Shown here: positions 38,152-46,765 of the stretch, piece by piece
Layout: the number at the start of each line of letters is the position of its first letter
How positions within the stretch are numbered: the stretch's first letter is position 1
NCBI GenBank assembly: GCA_038227995.1
Contig: JBBRPP010000009.1
Span: forward strand, 62,001 to 126,000
Direction: 5' to 3'
Source: WLMZ01 sp038227995
GTDB lineage: Bacteria; Actinomycetota; Acidimicrobiia; Acidimicrobiales; Ilumatobacteraceae
Length of the DNA: 64,000 nt
Program-made: the position numbers and the translations under genes
Notes under the pieces: model-generated
Database searches by the model: none
Told to the model about the DNA's origin: nothing
Seen by the model: the letters and a program-made list of their open reading frames with translations, nothing else

Positions 38152-39678
38152 TCAGAGCGAGGGCAGATCTTGCTCGACACTGACCAACGCCACGAACGGG
38201 TCGCCGACCGTGTTCACGCGTTCGAGCACGTCGCGAATCGTCCATCGGTCCGGACGCAGCAACGGATCGTCGAGCTCGTCCCACTCGAGTGGCACCGAGA
38301 CCGGCGCGCCCGGCGCGGGCCGGATGCTGTACGGCGCGACGAGCGTCTTGTTGATCGCGTTCTGGGTGTAGTCGAGCCGGGCCAGGCCGCGGCGGGCGCT
38401 CTTCTGCCACTGCCAGCTGACGAGCTCGGGCACGACGCGACCGACCGTGCGGGACACGTCCTCGACGAACTTCGACGTCTCGGCGAAGGTGTACCCGGGC
38501 CGAACGGGAATCCAGATCTGGATGCCGCGCTGACCGGTGACCTTGGGCCGGGCGATCAGTCCGAGTTGATTCATCGCCACGCGAAACATCGACGCGAGCA
38601 CCAGCGTCTCGTCCCACGTCGTCGCGGTGCCTGGGTCGATGTCGATCAGCGCGTACGACGGCTGCTGCGGATTCGCAGCGGTCGACGTCCATGGATGGAT
38701 CTCGAAGCCGGCGAAGTTCGCGGCCCACACCAATGCGGGCGCGCCGTCGATCAGCAGGTACTCGCGGGTCTTGTCGCGGTCGGCGAGTGGGTTCGGCCAG
38801 CGGCGGATGAACGACGGCGCATGATCGGGCACGGCCTTGTGCCAGAAACCGCCCTTCGCTCCGTCGATGCCGTCGGGGAAGCGGTTGAGGTTGATCGGCC
38901 GACCGGAGAGCCACGGCGACAACCACGGCGCCATCTGGGCGTAGTAGCGCACGATGTCGCGCTTGGTGATCGGTGGTTCGCCGTCTCGGCCTGGCATGAT
39001 CACCTTGTCGACGTTGGTCAGCAGCGTCGTCTCGCCGGCCACGGTCCACTGCCCCTTGGTCTCGAGCGCGTCGAGCTCGTTCAGCTCGTCGGTTGTCGGA
39101 CCGAGCCATCGACCGGGTCGGCCTTCGACCACATCGACGTTGGTCCGTGCGCTCAACACCGACTGTGGATGCTGTTCGGGATCCCAGCCGGTGACAGCGT
39201 CGTCATCGTTCTTGTGGATCAGCAGCCACTGATCGCCGTCGGTGTTCACGATCACGTAGCGCCCGCGGAGCTTGTGCCCGTGGAGGATGAACTTCAGCTC
39301 GCCCCTTGCAATCGCCGCCGCGGCGTCACGACTCTCGGGATACGCGGGATCCGGTTCCCACCAGCCGTCATCCCAGACGATGACGTCGCCCTTGCCGTAC
39401 CCGCTCGGGATGTTGCCCTCGAACCAGCCGTACGCGTACGGATGGTCCTCGACCTTGACCGCCAGCGACTTCTTCTTCGGATCGAGATTGGGACCCTTGG
39501 GCACCGCCCAACTGACCAGGACGCCGTCGATCTCGAGGCGCAGGTCGTAGTGCAGCCGACGCGCCCGATGTCGTTGGACAAGAAAACGCGGCGGGCCGGT
39601 GGTCACCATCAGCTGCGCCGCCGGCTCGGGCGTCGACGAGAAGTCGCGCTTGGCCTGGTACTCGTCCAGCTGGGCCAC
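38152..39678 (-). CDS. ligD: LigD, phosphoesterase-polymerase (no ligase domain)
   Basis: 508 aa from GTG 39678, which follows the stop of the upstream HATPase gene closely; the open frame continues to 39750 inside that gene. The N-terminal phosphoesterase has RDFSSTPEPAA, FLVQRHRARRLHYDLRLEIDG and WAVPKGP. The C-terminal primase-polymerase has GRPINLNRFPDGIDG, YALIDIDPG (metal-binding acidic pair) and KVTGQRGIQIWIPV. It fills and trims ends before sealing; the ligase is encoded separately at 36153. Confidence 0.9.
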   Translation of the reverse strand: MAQLDEYQAKRDFSSTPEPAAQLMVTTGPPRFLVQRHRARRLHYDLRLEIDGVLVSWAVPKGPNLDPKKKSLAVKVEDHPYAYGWFEGNIPSGYGKGDVIVWDDGWWEPDPAYPESRDAAAAIARGELKFILHGHKLRGRYVIVNTDGDQWLLIHKNDDDAVTGWDPEQHPQSVLSARTNVDVVEGRPGRWLGPTTDELNELDALETKGQWTVAGETTLLTNVDKVIMPGRDGEPPITKRDIVRYYAQMAPWLSPWLSGRPINLNRFPDGIDGAKGGFWHKAVPDHAPSFIRRWPNPLADRDKTREYLLIDGAPALVWAANFAGFEIHPWTSTAANPQQPSYALIDIDPGTATTWDETLVLASMFRVAMNQLGLIARPKVTGQRGIQIWIPVRPGYTFAETSKFVEDVSRTVGRVVPELVSWQWQKSARRGLARLDYTQNAINKTLVAPYSIRPAPGAPVSVPLEWDELDDPLLRPDRWTIRDVLERVNTVGDPFVALVSVEQDLPSL

Positions 39679-39680
39679 GG

Positions 39681-40085
39681 TCAGCCCGGAGGAGACGACG
39701 TGAGCTCGAACCACACGGCGGTCTGATTCTCCGTCGTGTTGCTTCCCCACGCGACCGCGAGGTGGTCGACGAGCTGCAGACCGCGGCCCGAGAGATGATC
39801 GCGTTCAGCCCGGCGCATCACCGGCTCGACACCACCGTTGTTGCGCACCTCGACCCGGTACGCACCGTTGACCGCGTCGATCTCGGTGGCCAGCAGAGTG
39901 ACTTCGCCGGCTCCACCGTGCAGGACGGCGTTCGACACGAGCTCGCTGACGAGCAGCTCGGCCCGCTCGATTGCTTCTTCCGATGCGCCCCACCCCGCCA
40001 GCACCCCAGTGAGGAACCGGCGTGCCGCGCGCGGCGCAGCGGAATCGTGCGCCATTCCGAGCTGAGCGCGCCGCGTGTCCGTCAC
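39681..40085 (-). CDS. RsbW-like HATPase
   Basis: 134 aa with GTG start overlapping the transporter stop by four bases. Segments: SELVSNAVLHGG (N-box) near residues 47-58, then EVRNNGGVEP and SGRGLQLVDHLAVAWG (G-box) near 100-115. It is a GHKL ATPase of the serine-kinase/anti-sigma type. Encoded between an AI-2E transporter gene and ligD, it may act on the antagonist made at 41584 or on another. Confidence 0.78.
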   Translation of the reverse strand: MTDTRRAQLGMAHDSAAPRAARRFLTGVLAGWGASEEAIERAELLVSELVSNAVLHGGAGEVTLLATEIDAVNGAYRVEVRNNGGVEPVMRRAERDHLSGRGLQLVDHLAVAWGSNTTENQTAVWFELTSSPPG

Positions 40086-41293
40086 GATCGACGATCTTGC
40101 CCGAGATCGAGGGGTTCCGAGGAGTCAACCGGCAACACGAATTGGTCTCGCTGCCACTCCTGACGGAACGCCTTGATGATGACCTGCAGCGCGCCTGACG
40201 TCGGAACGGCCAGCAGCGCACCGAGAATCCCGAACAATTCGACGCCGACCAGAACGCTGAGCAGGATCACCAGCGGATTCACCTTCACCTTGCGGGCCAT
40301 GATCCACGGATAGATCACGCCGTTCTCGACCTGCTGATAGACGACGAAGAAGATCAACGTCACGAGGCCCGCCGTCGGGGAGTGCAGGTACGCAGCCAGC
40401 ACGCACACCGCCGCGCCGAGCGTGGCCCCGACGAGCGGGATCAGGTCGGCCACGGCGACGAAGAGCGCGAGCACGATCGGGCTGGGGACGCCGAGCACGA
40501 CGAGGCACGCGAACGCGGCCACACCCGCGATCACGCTGATCAGCAGGTTGCCGATGACGTAGCCGCTGACCGCGCCCGCGGCATCGACTGCGATGCGCTG
40601 GATCGATGCTCGACGCCGAGCCGGGATCAACCCGGTCGCGCCGCGACCCATGGCCTCGCCCTGGCTGAGGAAGAAGAACGTCAACAGCGTGATCGTGACG
40701 AAGGCGAGTGCGCCACTGAGCACGGTCTGTGCGGTCTGGAACTTCGAGTCGTTGATCTGCCTCGCGGTCTTGGTCAATTGGGCTTCGTTGTCCTGGACGT
40801 ACTTCTCGATGTGCAGACGCTTGACCAGGTTGCCGACTGCGCCTCTGCCCTGTGCCGCTTCGCGCACGGTCCCCGGAAGGTCGGTGAGGATGTGCACCGC
40901 TTGCGTGCGAACGGGCGCGATGAACAGTGCGACGACGCCGACCATCGCGGCCAGCGTGGTGAAGACGACGATGCCCGTGGCGAGGGTCCGCCGATCACCG
41001 AGGCGACGCTGGACCTGCCGCACGAGTGGCGCGAGAACGATCGCGAAGAAGCCGGCAACGGCGACCCAGGCAATGATGCGCAATGTCGACAGCAGCAGCT
41101 CCAACAGGGCAAAGGTGCCCAGGACGACACCGACGGAGCCGATGATCGTCTTCCACGGAACGTCGGCCCAGCTCGTCGCGGCGGCTCTGGCGCTTCCCGG
41201 GCGGCGCGCGCCACTTCCTCCGAGCAGGAGGTGGTCGGACGCGGGTCCGGAGAAGGTGTCGTGCACACGACTCTTCTGCCCTTCCTCGCCCAT
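40082..41293 (-). CDS. AI-2E family transporter
   Basis: 403 aa, ATG at 41293 with AAAGG upstream. About eight membrane helices, including TIIGSVGVVLGTFALLEL near residue 50 and the C-terminal ENGVIYPWIMARKVKVNPLVILLSVLVGVELFGILGAL-type block that marks the family (shown in part). Members export small molecules or sodium; AI-2 itself is one example. It is divergent from the sigma operon. Confidence 0.82.
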   Translation of the reverse strand: MGEEGQKSRVHDTFSGPASDHLLLGGSGARRPGSARAAATSWADVPWKTIIGSVGVVLGTFALLELLLSTLRIIAWVAVAGFFAIVLAPLVRQVQRRLGDRRTLATGIVVFTTLAAMVGVVALFIAPVRTQAVHILTDLPGTVREAAQGRGAVGNLVKRLHIEKYVQDNEAQLTKTARQINDSKFQTAQTVLSGALAFVTITLLTFFFLSQGEAMGRGATGLIPARRRASIQRIAVDAAGAVSGYVIGNLLISVIAGVAAFACLVVLGVPSPIVLALFVAVADLIPLVGATLGAAVCVLAAYLHSPTAGLVTLIFFVVYQQVENGVIYPWIMARKVKVNPLVILLSVLVGVELFGILGALLAVPTSGALQVIIKAFRQEWQRDQFVLPVDSSEPLDLGQDRRS

Positions 41294-41377
41294 GCTCAAA
41301 CCTTTCTTGCCACAGTCACGAACCGTTCGATCGAGGCCACCGCTGCGGCTGCCTCGGCATCTCGATTCGGCGAGCGC

Positions 41378-41403
41378 GTTTGACCGCGTCTGACCGCGGG
41401 TAA
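41378..41403 (+). promoter_or_regulatory. SigB/SigF-type promoter, distal to rsbV
   Basis: GTTT (41378-41381), 16 bases, then GGGTAA (41398-41403). This is the consensus pattern recognised by SigB/SigF-group sigma factors and is the farther of two such sites before the rsbV-rsbW-sigB operon. Confidence 0.55.
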
Positions 41404-41503
41404 CGCTCTCCCGGGACGATAGTTCGTCGGCCCTCTCGCAGAGAGACAGTTCGCCGGATCACCACGGTCCCGGATCCGCATCTCGATCGATCGTGATCCG
41501 CAT

Positions 41504-41529
41504 GTTTGACTTCCTGCACACCGGGGTAC
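41504..41529 (+). promoter_or_regulatory. SigB/SigF-type promoter, proximal to rsbV
   Basis: GTTT (41504-41507), 16 bases, then GGGTAC (41524-41529). It lies about 55 bases before the rsbV ATG, so SigB probably feeds back on its own operon. Confidence 0.6.
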
Positions 41530-41583
41530 GACAGAATTGACGCACGCGCGCGTGTGCGCTGACCCGCAGGAGTACGACAACAG

Positions 41584-41925
41584 ATGGAAGAGATCGGCAA
41601 GAACGAATCGATCAGGGTGCTGATCGACACAGACGGGGTCGTGGTCGCCGAGGGTGACATCGACCTGGCCGGCGGACCGATCCTCGACACTGCGCTCCTG
41701 CGCGTCGAGAACACCGAGCCGACCACCATCGATCTCGCGGCCGTCGAGTTCATCGATTCATCCGGTCTGCGGAGCCTGCTCGCGGCCAGCCGCCGAGCGG
41801 AAGAGCGGGGCACGCACGTGATCCTGCGCAGCCCGTCGGCGGGCGTCCTCCGATTGCTGAGCATCACCGGCACGACCGACCAGTTCCACGTGACCGGGGT
41901 TGCCGCCGACGGAGCCGACCGATGA
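41584..41925 (+). CDS. STAS-domain anti-sigma factor antagonist
   Basis: 113 aa, ATG at 41584 with GGAG upstream. STAS fold with the phosphorylatable serine in EFIDSSGLRSLLAA near residue 59-72. By family, the unphosphorylated form binds the anti-sigma kinase and frees the sigma factor. It is the first gene of the rsbV-rsbW-sigB operon, with a four-base overlap (ATGA) to the next gene. Confidence 0.88.
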   Translation: MEEIGKNESIRVLIDTDGVVVAEGDIDLAGGPILDTALLRVENTEPTTIDLAAVEFIDSSGLRSLLAASRRAEERGTHVILRSPSAGVLRLLSITGTTDQFHVTGVAADGADR

Positions 41926-42320
41926 CCACCGCCGACACGGGTCCCGTCACGCTGACGATCCCGCCAGAAGTCGCAATGGTTCGCGTCGGCCGCCTGACGG
42001 CGAGTTCGATCGCGTCGTTGGCCGAGATGAGCGTCGACGACATCGACGACATCAAGATCGCGGTCAGCGAGATGATCACGCTCTTGATCCAGAGCGGGCA
42101 GCGCACCGCGATCACGCTTCGGTTCGAGACGTCGGCCTCCACGTTCACGGTCGAGGCGAGCACGCCTTCCGTCGCGCAGAACCTCGGACGCAACGACATC
42201 GCACTCGCCACCGCGGTGCTGGACGCTGTCGCCGACGATCACGAGATCGCCTTCACCGATGATCGACTGATGATGCGCATCGTCAAGAACATCACCACGG
42301 CAGCGACCGCCTCAGCGTGA
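41922..42320 (+). CDS. rsbW: anti-sigma factor (RsbW-like kinase)
   Basis: 132 aa, overlapping the STAS gene by four bases. It looks like a short GHKL ATPase: DDIKIAVSEMITLLIQSG corresponds to the N-box region, but the usual asparagine of the N-box is not evident and the glycine-rich G-boxes are weak. Binding of the sigma factor and phosphorylation of RsbV would be the known role. The poor ATP-site motifs could mean it binds sigma without being a strong kinase. Confidence 0.68.
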   Translation: MTTADTGPVTLTIPPEVAMVRVGRLTASSIASLAEMSVDDIDDIKIAVSEMITLLIQSGQRTAITLRFETSASTFTVEASTPSVAQNLGRNDIALATAVLDAVADDHEIAFTDDRLMMRIVKNITTAATASA

Positions 42321-42324
42321 CGCC

Positions 42325-43101
42325 ATGAACACCCCCGAGAACGAACGCGACGAAGAAGCGCTGCGCGACCGCTTTCGGACGCTGCGGGAGAGCGCCGATC
42401 CGAGGTTGCGCGAGCAGATCATCGTCGACCACGCATGGATCGCTCGATCGGTCGCGCGCCGTTTCGACCAGCGCGGCGAGGCCTACGACGACCTGGTCCA
42501 GGTCGCATCGCTGGGCCTCGTGAAGGCCGTCGACCGGTTCGATCCGGAGATGGGCACGAACTTCGTGTCGTACGCGATGCCCACGGTCGTCGGCGAGGTG
42601 CGTCGGTACTTCCGCGACCACACCTGGAGCCTGCGCGTGCCGCGCAGCGCAAAGGACATGAAGCCGCTCATCACCAAGGCCATCGAACACCTGCAACACG
42701 ACACCGGTCGGTCGCCGAGTGTCGCCGAGATCGCCGCACACTTGCAGCTCGACGTCGATGCCGTGCTCGAAGCGATGGAGGCCTCAGCCGCATACCGCAC
42801 ATCATCGCTCGACGCACCTCCTCGCGATTCAGGTCAGGGGTCGGACTCCAGTCGCTGGCTCGGGCAGGAGGACCGCGAGATCGGTCGTGCCGTCGATGCC
42901 ACCGCGATTCGGCAGTTGCTCGAGACCCTTCCCGGCCGAAGCCGGATGATCCTGTACCTTCGCTTCTTCGAGCACATGAGCCAGGCCGAGATCGCCGAGC
43001 AAGTCGGTACCAGCCAGGTGCATGTTGGCCGGCTGCTGAAGGCCGGCCTCGAGCAACTCCGCGGTCAGATCGACGCGGACGACCTCTCCGATGTCGTGTG
43101 A
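42325..43101 (+). CDS. sigB: SigB/SigF/SigG-family RNA polymerase sigma factor
   Basis: 258 aa, ATG at 42325, 4 bases after rsbW. Region 2 is DHAWIARSVARRFDQRGEAYDDLVQVASLGLVKAVDRFDP (shown here as residues 33-72), region 3 around RSPSVAEIAAHLQLDVDAVL, and region 4 with MSQAEIAEQVGTSQVHVGRLL near 220-240. It matches the general-stress/sporulation group controlled by anti-sigma factors. Promoters it probably uses are seen before rsbV and dps. Confidence 0.92.
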   Translation: MNTPENERDEEALRDRFRTLRESADPRLREQIIVDHAWIARSVARRFDQRGEAYDDLVQVASLGLVKAVDRFDPEMGTNFVSYAMPTVVGEVRRYFRDHTWSLRVPRSAKDMKPLITKAIEHLQHDTGRSPSVAEIAAHLQLDVDAVLEAMEASAAYRTSSLDAPPRDSGQGSDSSRWLGQEDREIGRAVDATAIRQLLETLPGRSRMILYLRFFEHMSQAEIAEQVGTSQVHVGRLLKAGLEQLRGQIDADDLSDVV

Positions 43102-43137
43102 TCTTTGGTGATCTGACGCAATCTGTCGTGATCTGAC
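43098..43137 (+). repeat. 10-bp tandem repeat (GTGATCTGAC) between sigB and dps
   Basis: Four consecutive 10-base units begin at 43098: GTGATCTTTG, GTGATCTGAC, GCAATCTGTC and GTGATCTGAC. The first overlaps the sigB stop. The spacing equals one helical turn, and the array ends 13 bases before the SigB-type promoter of dps. Confidence 0.65.
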
Positions 43138-43149
43138 GGGATGCACGAT

Positions 43150-43175
43150 GTTTGATTCGGTCAGCGATCGGGCAT
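43150..43175 (+). promoter_or_regulatory. SigB/SigF-type promoter of dps
   Basis: GTTT (43150-43153), 16 bases, then GGGCAT (43170-43175), about 62 bases before the dps ATG. It fits the same pattern and spacing as the two sites before rsbV. Confidence 0.55.
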
Positions 43176-43237
43176 CACCGTCTCGTCAGGTGCGGGCCAT
43201 TTCGGCTCGCCACGAACCAGATTTCGGAGACATCGAC

Positions 43238-43939
43238 ATGGCCACCAAAGCAACCCACGCAAAGGCGACGAGCACCAACGGAACCCGCGGCGTGCGTGCC
43301 ATCAACGGAATCACGTCGAACCGCAACGCGTCGTTCACCGCCCCTGGGTTGTCCTCGAAGGAGGGCGCCGCGGTCATCGACATCCTTCAGTCCCGACTCG
43401 ACGCGCTCGTCGATCTGTCGTTGACGCTCAAGCACATCCACTGGAATGTCGTCGGGCCGGCCTTCATCGGCGTCCACCTGATGCTCGACCCTCAGTACGC
43501 GGGTGTGCAGCTGATGATCGACGCCACGGCCGAGCGGATCGCCACGTTGGGCGGCGTGCCCAGCGGCCTTCCCGGCCATCTCGTCGCCAACCGTTCGTGG
43601 GACGACTACGAGCTGGGTCGGGCCGACAGCCAGGCGCACCTCGCCGCACTCGACATCGTGTATCGCGGCGTGATCACCAGCCATCGTGACGCGATCGAGA
43701 AGACCGACAAGCCGGATCCTGTGACGCAGGACATGCTGATCGGTCAGACCGCGGAGCTCGAGCAGTACCACTGGTTCGTCCGTTCGCATCTCGAGGACTA
43801 CGCAGGTGGCCTGACCGATGCAGGGGCCACGCACGAGCTCGACGCAGCTCGTTCGTCGATCCGCAAGGGATCGACCACGCGCAACGGCGCCTCGACCAAT
43901 CGCGCAGCGGGATCCACGGTCACCCGACCGAAGCGCTGA
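43238..43939 (+). CDS. dps: Dps-family ferritin-like protein
   Basis: 233 aa from ATG 43238 with GGAG upstream; an in-frame ATG at 43148 overlaps the promoter. The ferroxidase region is LKHIHWNVVGPAFIGVHLMLD near residues 65-85, followed by IDATAERIATLG, which supply the His/Asp/Glu ligands. An unusually long N-terminal tail with Lys/Thr and a C-terminal Thr/Arg-rich tail flank the core. Dps protects DNA and stores iron. SigB control is inferred. Confidence 0.88.
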   Translation: MATKATHAKATSTNGTRGVRAINGITSNRNASFTAPGLSSKEGAAVIDILQSRLDALVDLSLTLKHIHWNVVGPAFIGVHLMLDPQYAGVQLMIDATAERIATLGGVPSGLPGHLVANRSWDDYELGRADSQAHLAALDIVYRGVITSHRDAIEKTDKPDPVTQDMLIGQTAELEQYHWFVRSHLEDYAGGLTDAGATHELDAARSSIRKGSTTRNGASTNRAAGSTVTRPKR

Positions 43940-43948
43940 TCTCAGCGC
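43933..43948. terminator. small palindrome at the dps stop
   Basis: GCGCTGA and TCAGCGC flank a 2-base centre at 43933-43948, covering the dps stop codon. No T-run follows, so a terminator role is weak. Confidence 0.3.
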
Positions 43949-44006
43949 ACCTGAAGCAGAGCCGAACACCGAAGACCCAACACGGAAGACCGAACACGGA
44001 GTGACC

Positions 44007-44414
44007 ATGTCGAAGCTGATCCGCAAACCCCTCAAGCTCATCGCTCGCCCGATGGTTGCTGCCTTCCTCTGGAGCAACCGGCGCGACGTCGCCCGCTGGG
44101 CGGGTTTCGTCCACCGGACGGCGATGCCCGCAACGCGCTCGTCGCGCGCTGACATCGCGCTCGAGGCCCGCGTCCGTTGGTCGCTGTCGTCAGACCAGGT
44201 GCTGCGCGGCGATCCGTCATTGCGTGACCTCCGCATCCATGACGGCGTGGTCGTCCTCGAATCGCCGGCGCTGTGGCACAACAAGGCGCTCGCGATCAAC
44301 CGCATCAGTCAGGTGTCAGGCGTCGAATCCGTCCACACTGCGACGGATGTCAACGAGCAAAACTGGCTCGACGTCGATGTAATGGACGTCGACGCCGTAC
44401 CGGCCTCTGCCTGA
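44007..44414 (+). CDS. BON-domain-like small protein
   Basis: 135 aa, ATG at 44007. N-terminal basic stretch (KLIRKPLKLIARPMVAAFLW, possibly membrane-associated) is followed by a region resembling a BON domain: ALEARVRWSLSSDQ, RDLRIHDGVVVLESPA, and INRISQVSGVESVHTATDV near residues 95-118. BON domains bind lipid or envelope components. It lies between dps and sodA and so probably belongs to the stress block. Confidence 0.6.
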   Translation: MSKLIRKPLKLIARPMVAAFLWSNRRDVARWAGFVHRTAMPATRSSRADIALEARVRWSLSSDQVLRGDPSLRDLRIHDGVVVLESPALWHNKALAINRISQVSGVESVHTATDVNEQNWLDVDVMDVDAVPASA

Positions 44415-44432
44415 ACGAACGAGGAGCCTTCG

Positions 44433-45014
44433 ATGGAAAAGTACACACTGCCCGCTCTGCCGTATGCCGCTGACGCACTTGCGCCGCACCTGTCTGCGGA
44501 GACGCTGGAACTTCATCACGGCAAGCACCACGCGGCGTACGTGAAGGCGGCCAACGAAACCGTCGAGCGTCTCGCCGACGCCGAGACATGGCAGATCGCT
44601 GGACTCGAACGTGCGCTCGCGTTCAACGTCTCCGGGCACGGCCTGCACTCGCTGTTCTGGGAGAGCATGTCGCCCGACATGGGCCAACGTCCCGACGGTG
44701 GCCTCGCCGCCGCGATCGACGAAGCGTTCGGGTCGTACGACGCGTACATCGCCCGCTTCACCGGTGCACTCACCACGATCCAGGGCTCGGGTTGGGCCCT
44801 GCTCATGTGGGAGCCGATGGCCAAGACGCTGGAGATCGTCCAGGTCCAGAACCACGACGGCGCCCTCCTGATCGGCGCAACGCCGATCCTCGCGGCCGAC
44901 GGTTGGGAGCACGCCTACTACGTCGACTATCGCAACGACAAGGCATCGTGGGCGAAGAACTTCACCGAGATGACCGACTGGTCGAGTGCGGCGAAGCGCT
45001 TCGCCGCACTCTGA
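44433..45014 (+). CDS. sodA: iron/manganese superoxide dismutase
   Basis: 193 aa with GAGGAG upstream of ATG 44433. Metal ligands by position are His28 (HHGKHHAAYV), His72 (GHGLHSLFW), Asp156 and His160 (DGWEHAYYVDY). These match the Fe/Mn family. It follows a BON-like gene after 18 bases, so both may be read with dps. Metal preference cannot be decided from the sequence. Confidence 0.93.
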   Translation: MEKYTLPALPYAADALAPHLSAETLELHHGKHHAAYVKAANETVERLADAETWQIAGLERALAFNVSGHGLHSLFWESMSPDMGQRPDGGLAAAIDEAFGSYDAYIARFTGALTTIQGSGWALLMWEPMAKTLEIVQVQNHDGALLIGATPILAADGWEHAYYVDYRNDKASWAKNFTEMTDWSSAAKRFAAL

Positions 45015-45029
45015 TCACCGTGGCGACGC

Positions 45030-46736
45030 TCAGAGCGTGTTGGTGATCGCTCCGGTCTCGGCGCCCTGCACGAGCTTGGCGTACTTGCCCATCACACCCG
45101 ACGTGTAGCGCGATTTCAGTGGTTCCCAACCGACTTTGCGGCGGGCGATCTCGGCGTCGTCGACGAGGAGGTCGAGGCTGAAGTTGTGCACGTCGACGCG
45201 GATCGTGTCGCCGTCGCGCACGAATGCGATGGGACCACCGTCGACGGCTTCGGGTGCGACGTGACCGATGCAGAAGCCCCACGTGCCGCCGCTGAAGCGA
45301 CCGTCGGTGACGAGCGCACAGTCATGACCGCGGCCGGCGCCCTTGAGCGCTCCGGTGATGGCCAGCATCTCGCGCATGCCCGGCCCACCCTTCGGACCTT
45401 CGTAGCGGATCACGATGACCGTGCCGGGCTGCATCGAACCGTTGAGGATCTGCTCCATCGCCGAAGCTTCGCCGTCGAAAACCCGAGCCGTGCCCTCGAA
45501 CAGCTTCTGATCGTCGGTCAGGCCGGCGACCTTGACCACGGAACCCTTCGGGGCCAGTGAGCCGGTCAGGACGTTGAGCCCGCCCTCGGCGTGGATCGGC
45601 CGATCGACCGGATAGACGACGACGCCATCGGGCTGCGGCGGGTCGATCTCGGCCAGGTTCTCGGCCATCGTCTTGCCGGTCACCGTCAGCACGTCGCCGT
45701 GCAGGAGACCTTCGTCGAGAAGATGCTTCAGCACGACGGGAACACCGCCGACGCGGTCGAGGTCGCTCATGTGGAACTTGCCGCCCGGCTTCATGTCGGC
45801 GATGTGCGGCACCTTGGCCGCGATCCGGTTGAAGTCTTCGAGTTCGAGCTCGACACCGGCTTCGTTGGCGATCGCCAAGAGGTGGAGCACGGCGTTGGTC
45901 GAACCACCGAGTGCGCTGGTGACGGCGATCGCGTTCTCGAACGCCTTCTTGGTCATGATCATCCGCGGCGTGATACCGAGCCGCAGCAGGTTGACGACCG
46001 CTTCGCCGGCGCGCACGGCGTCGTCTTCACGGCGCCGATCGACGGCGGGTGCCGACGCGGTGCCGGGCAGGCTCATACCGATAGCCTCGGCGATCGAGCT
46101 CATCGTGTTGGCGGTGAACATGCCGCCACACGCACCCTCGCCGGGGCACGCCTTGCGTTCGATCTGACCCAGCTCTTCCTCGGTGATCTTGCCCAGAGCG
46201 CATGCACCGACGGCCTCGAACACGCTCGTGATGTCGAGGGACACGCCGTTGTGTTGGCCGGGCAGGATGCTGCCGTTGTAGACGAAGACGCTGGGCAGGT
46301 CGAGGCGCGCCGCTGCCATCAGCATCGCCGGGATGCTCTTGTCGCAACCGGCCAGACCGACGAACGCGTCGAAACGCTCGGCGTGCATCACGCACTCGAC
46401 CGAGTCGGTGATCACCTCACGGCTGACGAGCGATGCGTGCATGCCCTCGTGGCCCATGCTGATGCCATCGCTGACCGTGATCGTGCCGAACTCCATCGGG
46501 AAGCCACCCGCGTCGCGGACGCCTTCCTTGGTGCGTTCGGCCAGCTTGCGCAACGTCATGTTGCACGGCGTGATCTCGTTCCATGCGTTGGCGATGGCCA
46601 CCTGCGGCTTGTCCCAATCCCGGTCGGTCATGCCCACGGCGCGCAGCATCGCCCGCGAAGGAGCCTTCTGAATGCCGTCGGTGACGTCGCGGCTGCGGGG
46701 TTTGATGTCAACTGGAGTGTCTGGGGCATCGGCCAT
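45030..46736 (-). CDS. ilvD: dihydroxy-acid dehydratase
   Basis: 568 aa from ATG 46736. Cysteines for the iron-sulfur cluster lie in GLAGCDKSIPAML and ACPGEGACGGMFTANTMS, with the C-terminal region GRFSGGTWGFCIGHVAPEA. IlvD makes 2-oxoisovalerate and 2-oxo-3-methylvalerate. It is about 30 kb from ilvBNC and is divergent from a dehydratase-like gene, so it is not under the ilv leader seen at 14.7 kb. Confidence 0.95.
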   Translation of the reverse strand: MADAPDTPVDIKPRSRDVTDGIQKAPSRAMLRAVGMTDRDWDKPQVAIANAWNEITPCNMTLRKLAERTKEGVRDAGGFPMEFGTITVSDGISMGHEGMHASLVSREVITDSVECVMHAERFDAFVGLAGCDKSIPAMLMAAARLDLPSVFVYNGSILPGQHNGVSLDITSVFEAVGACALGKITEEELGQIERKACPGEGACGGMFTANTMSSIAEAIGMSLPGTASAPAVDRRREDDAVRAGEAVVNLLRLGITPRMIMTKKAFENAIAVTSALGGSTNAVLHLLAIANEAGVELELEDFNRIAAKVPHIADMKPGGKFHMSDLDRVGGVPVVLKHLLDEGLLHGDVLTVTGKTMAENLAEIDPPQPDGVVVYPVDRPIHAEGGLNVLTGSLAPKGSVVKVAGLTDDQKLFEGTARVFDGEASAMEQILNGSMQPGTVIVIRYEGPKGGPGMREMLAITGALKGAGRGHDCALVTDGRFSGGTWGFCIGHVAPEAVDGGPIAFVRDGDTIRVDVHNFSLDLLVDDAEIARRKVGWEPLKSRYTSGVMGKYAKLVQGAETGAITNTL

Positions 46737-46765
46737 GGGGCCCAACGTACCAATAGCATCGCCCT

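Noticed and set aside
37294..39726. 810-codon plus-strand open frame over ku and ligD
   Set aside because: Antisense shadow with low-complexity, Arg-rich composition; the minus-strand frames are complete Ku and LigD.
43148..43237. earlier dps start at ATG 43148
   Set aside because: It would overlap the SigB-type promoter; the ATG at 43238 has a ribosome-binding site and begins the recognisable protein.
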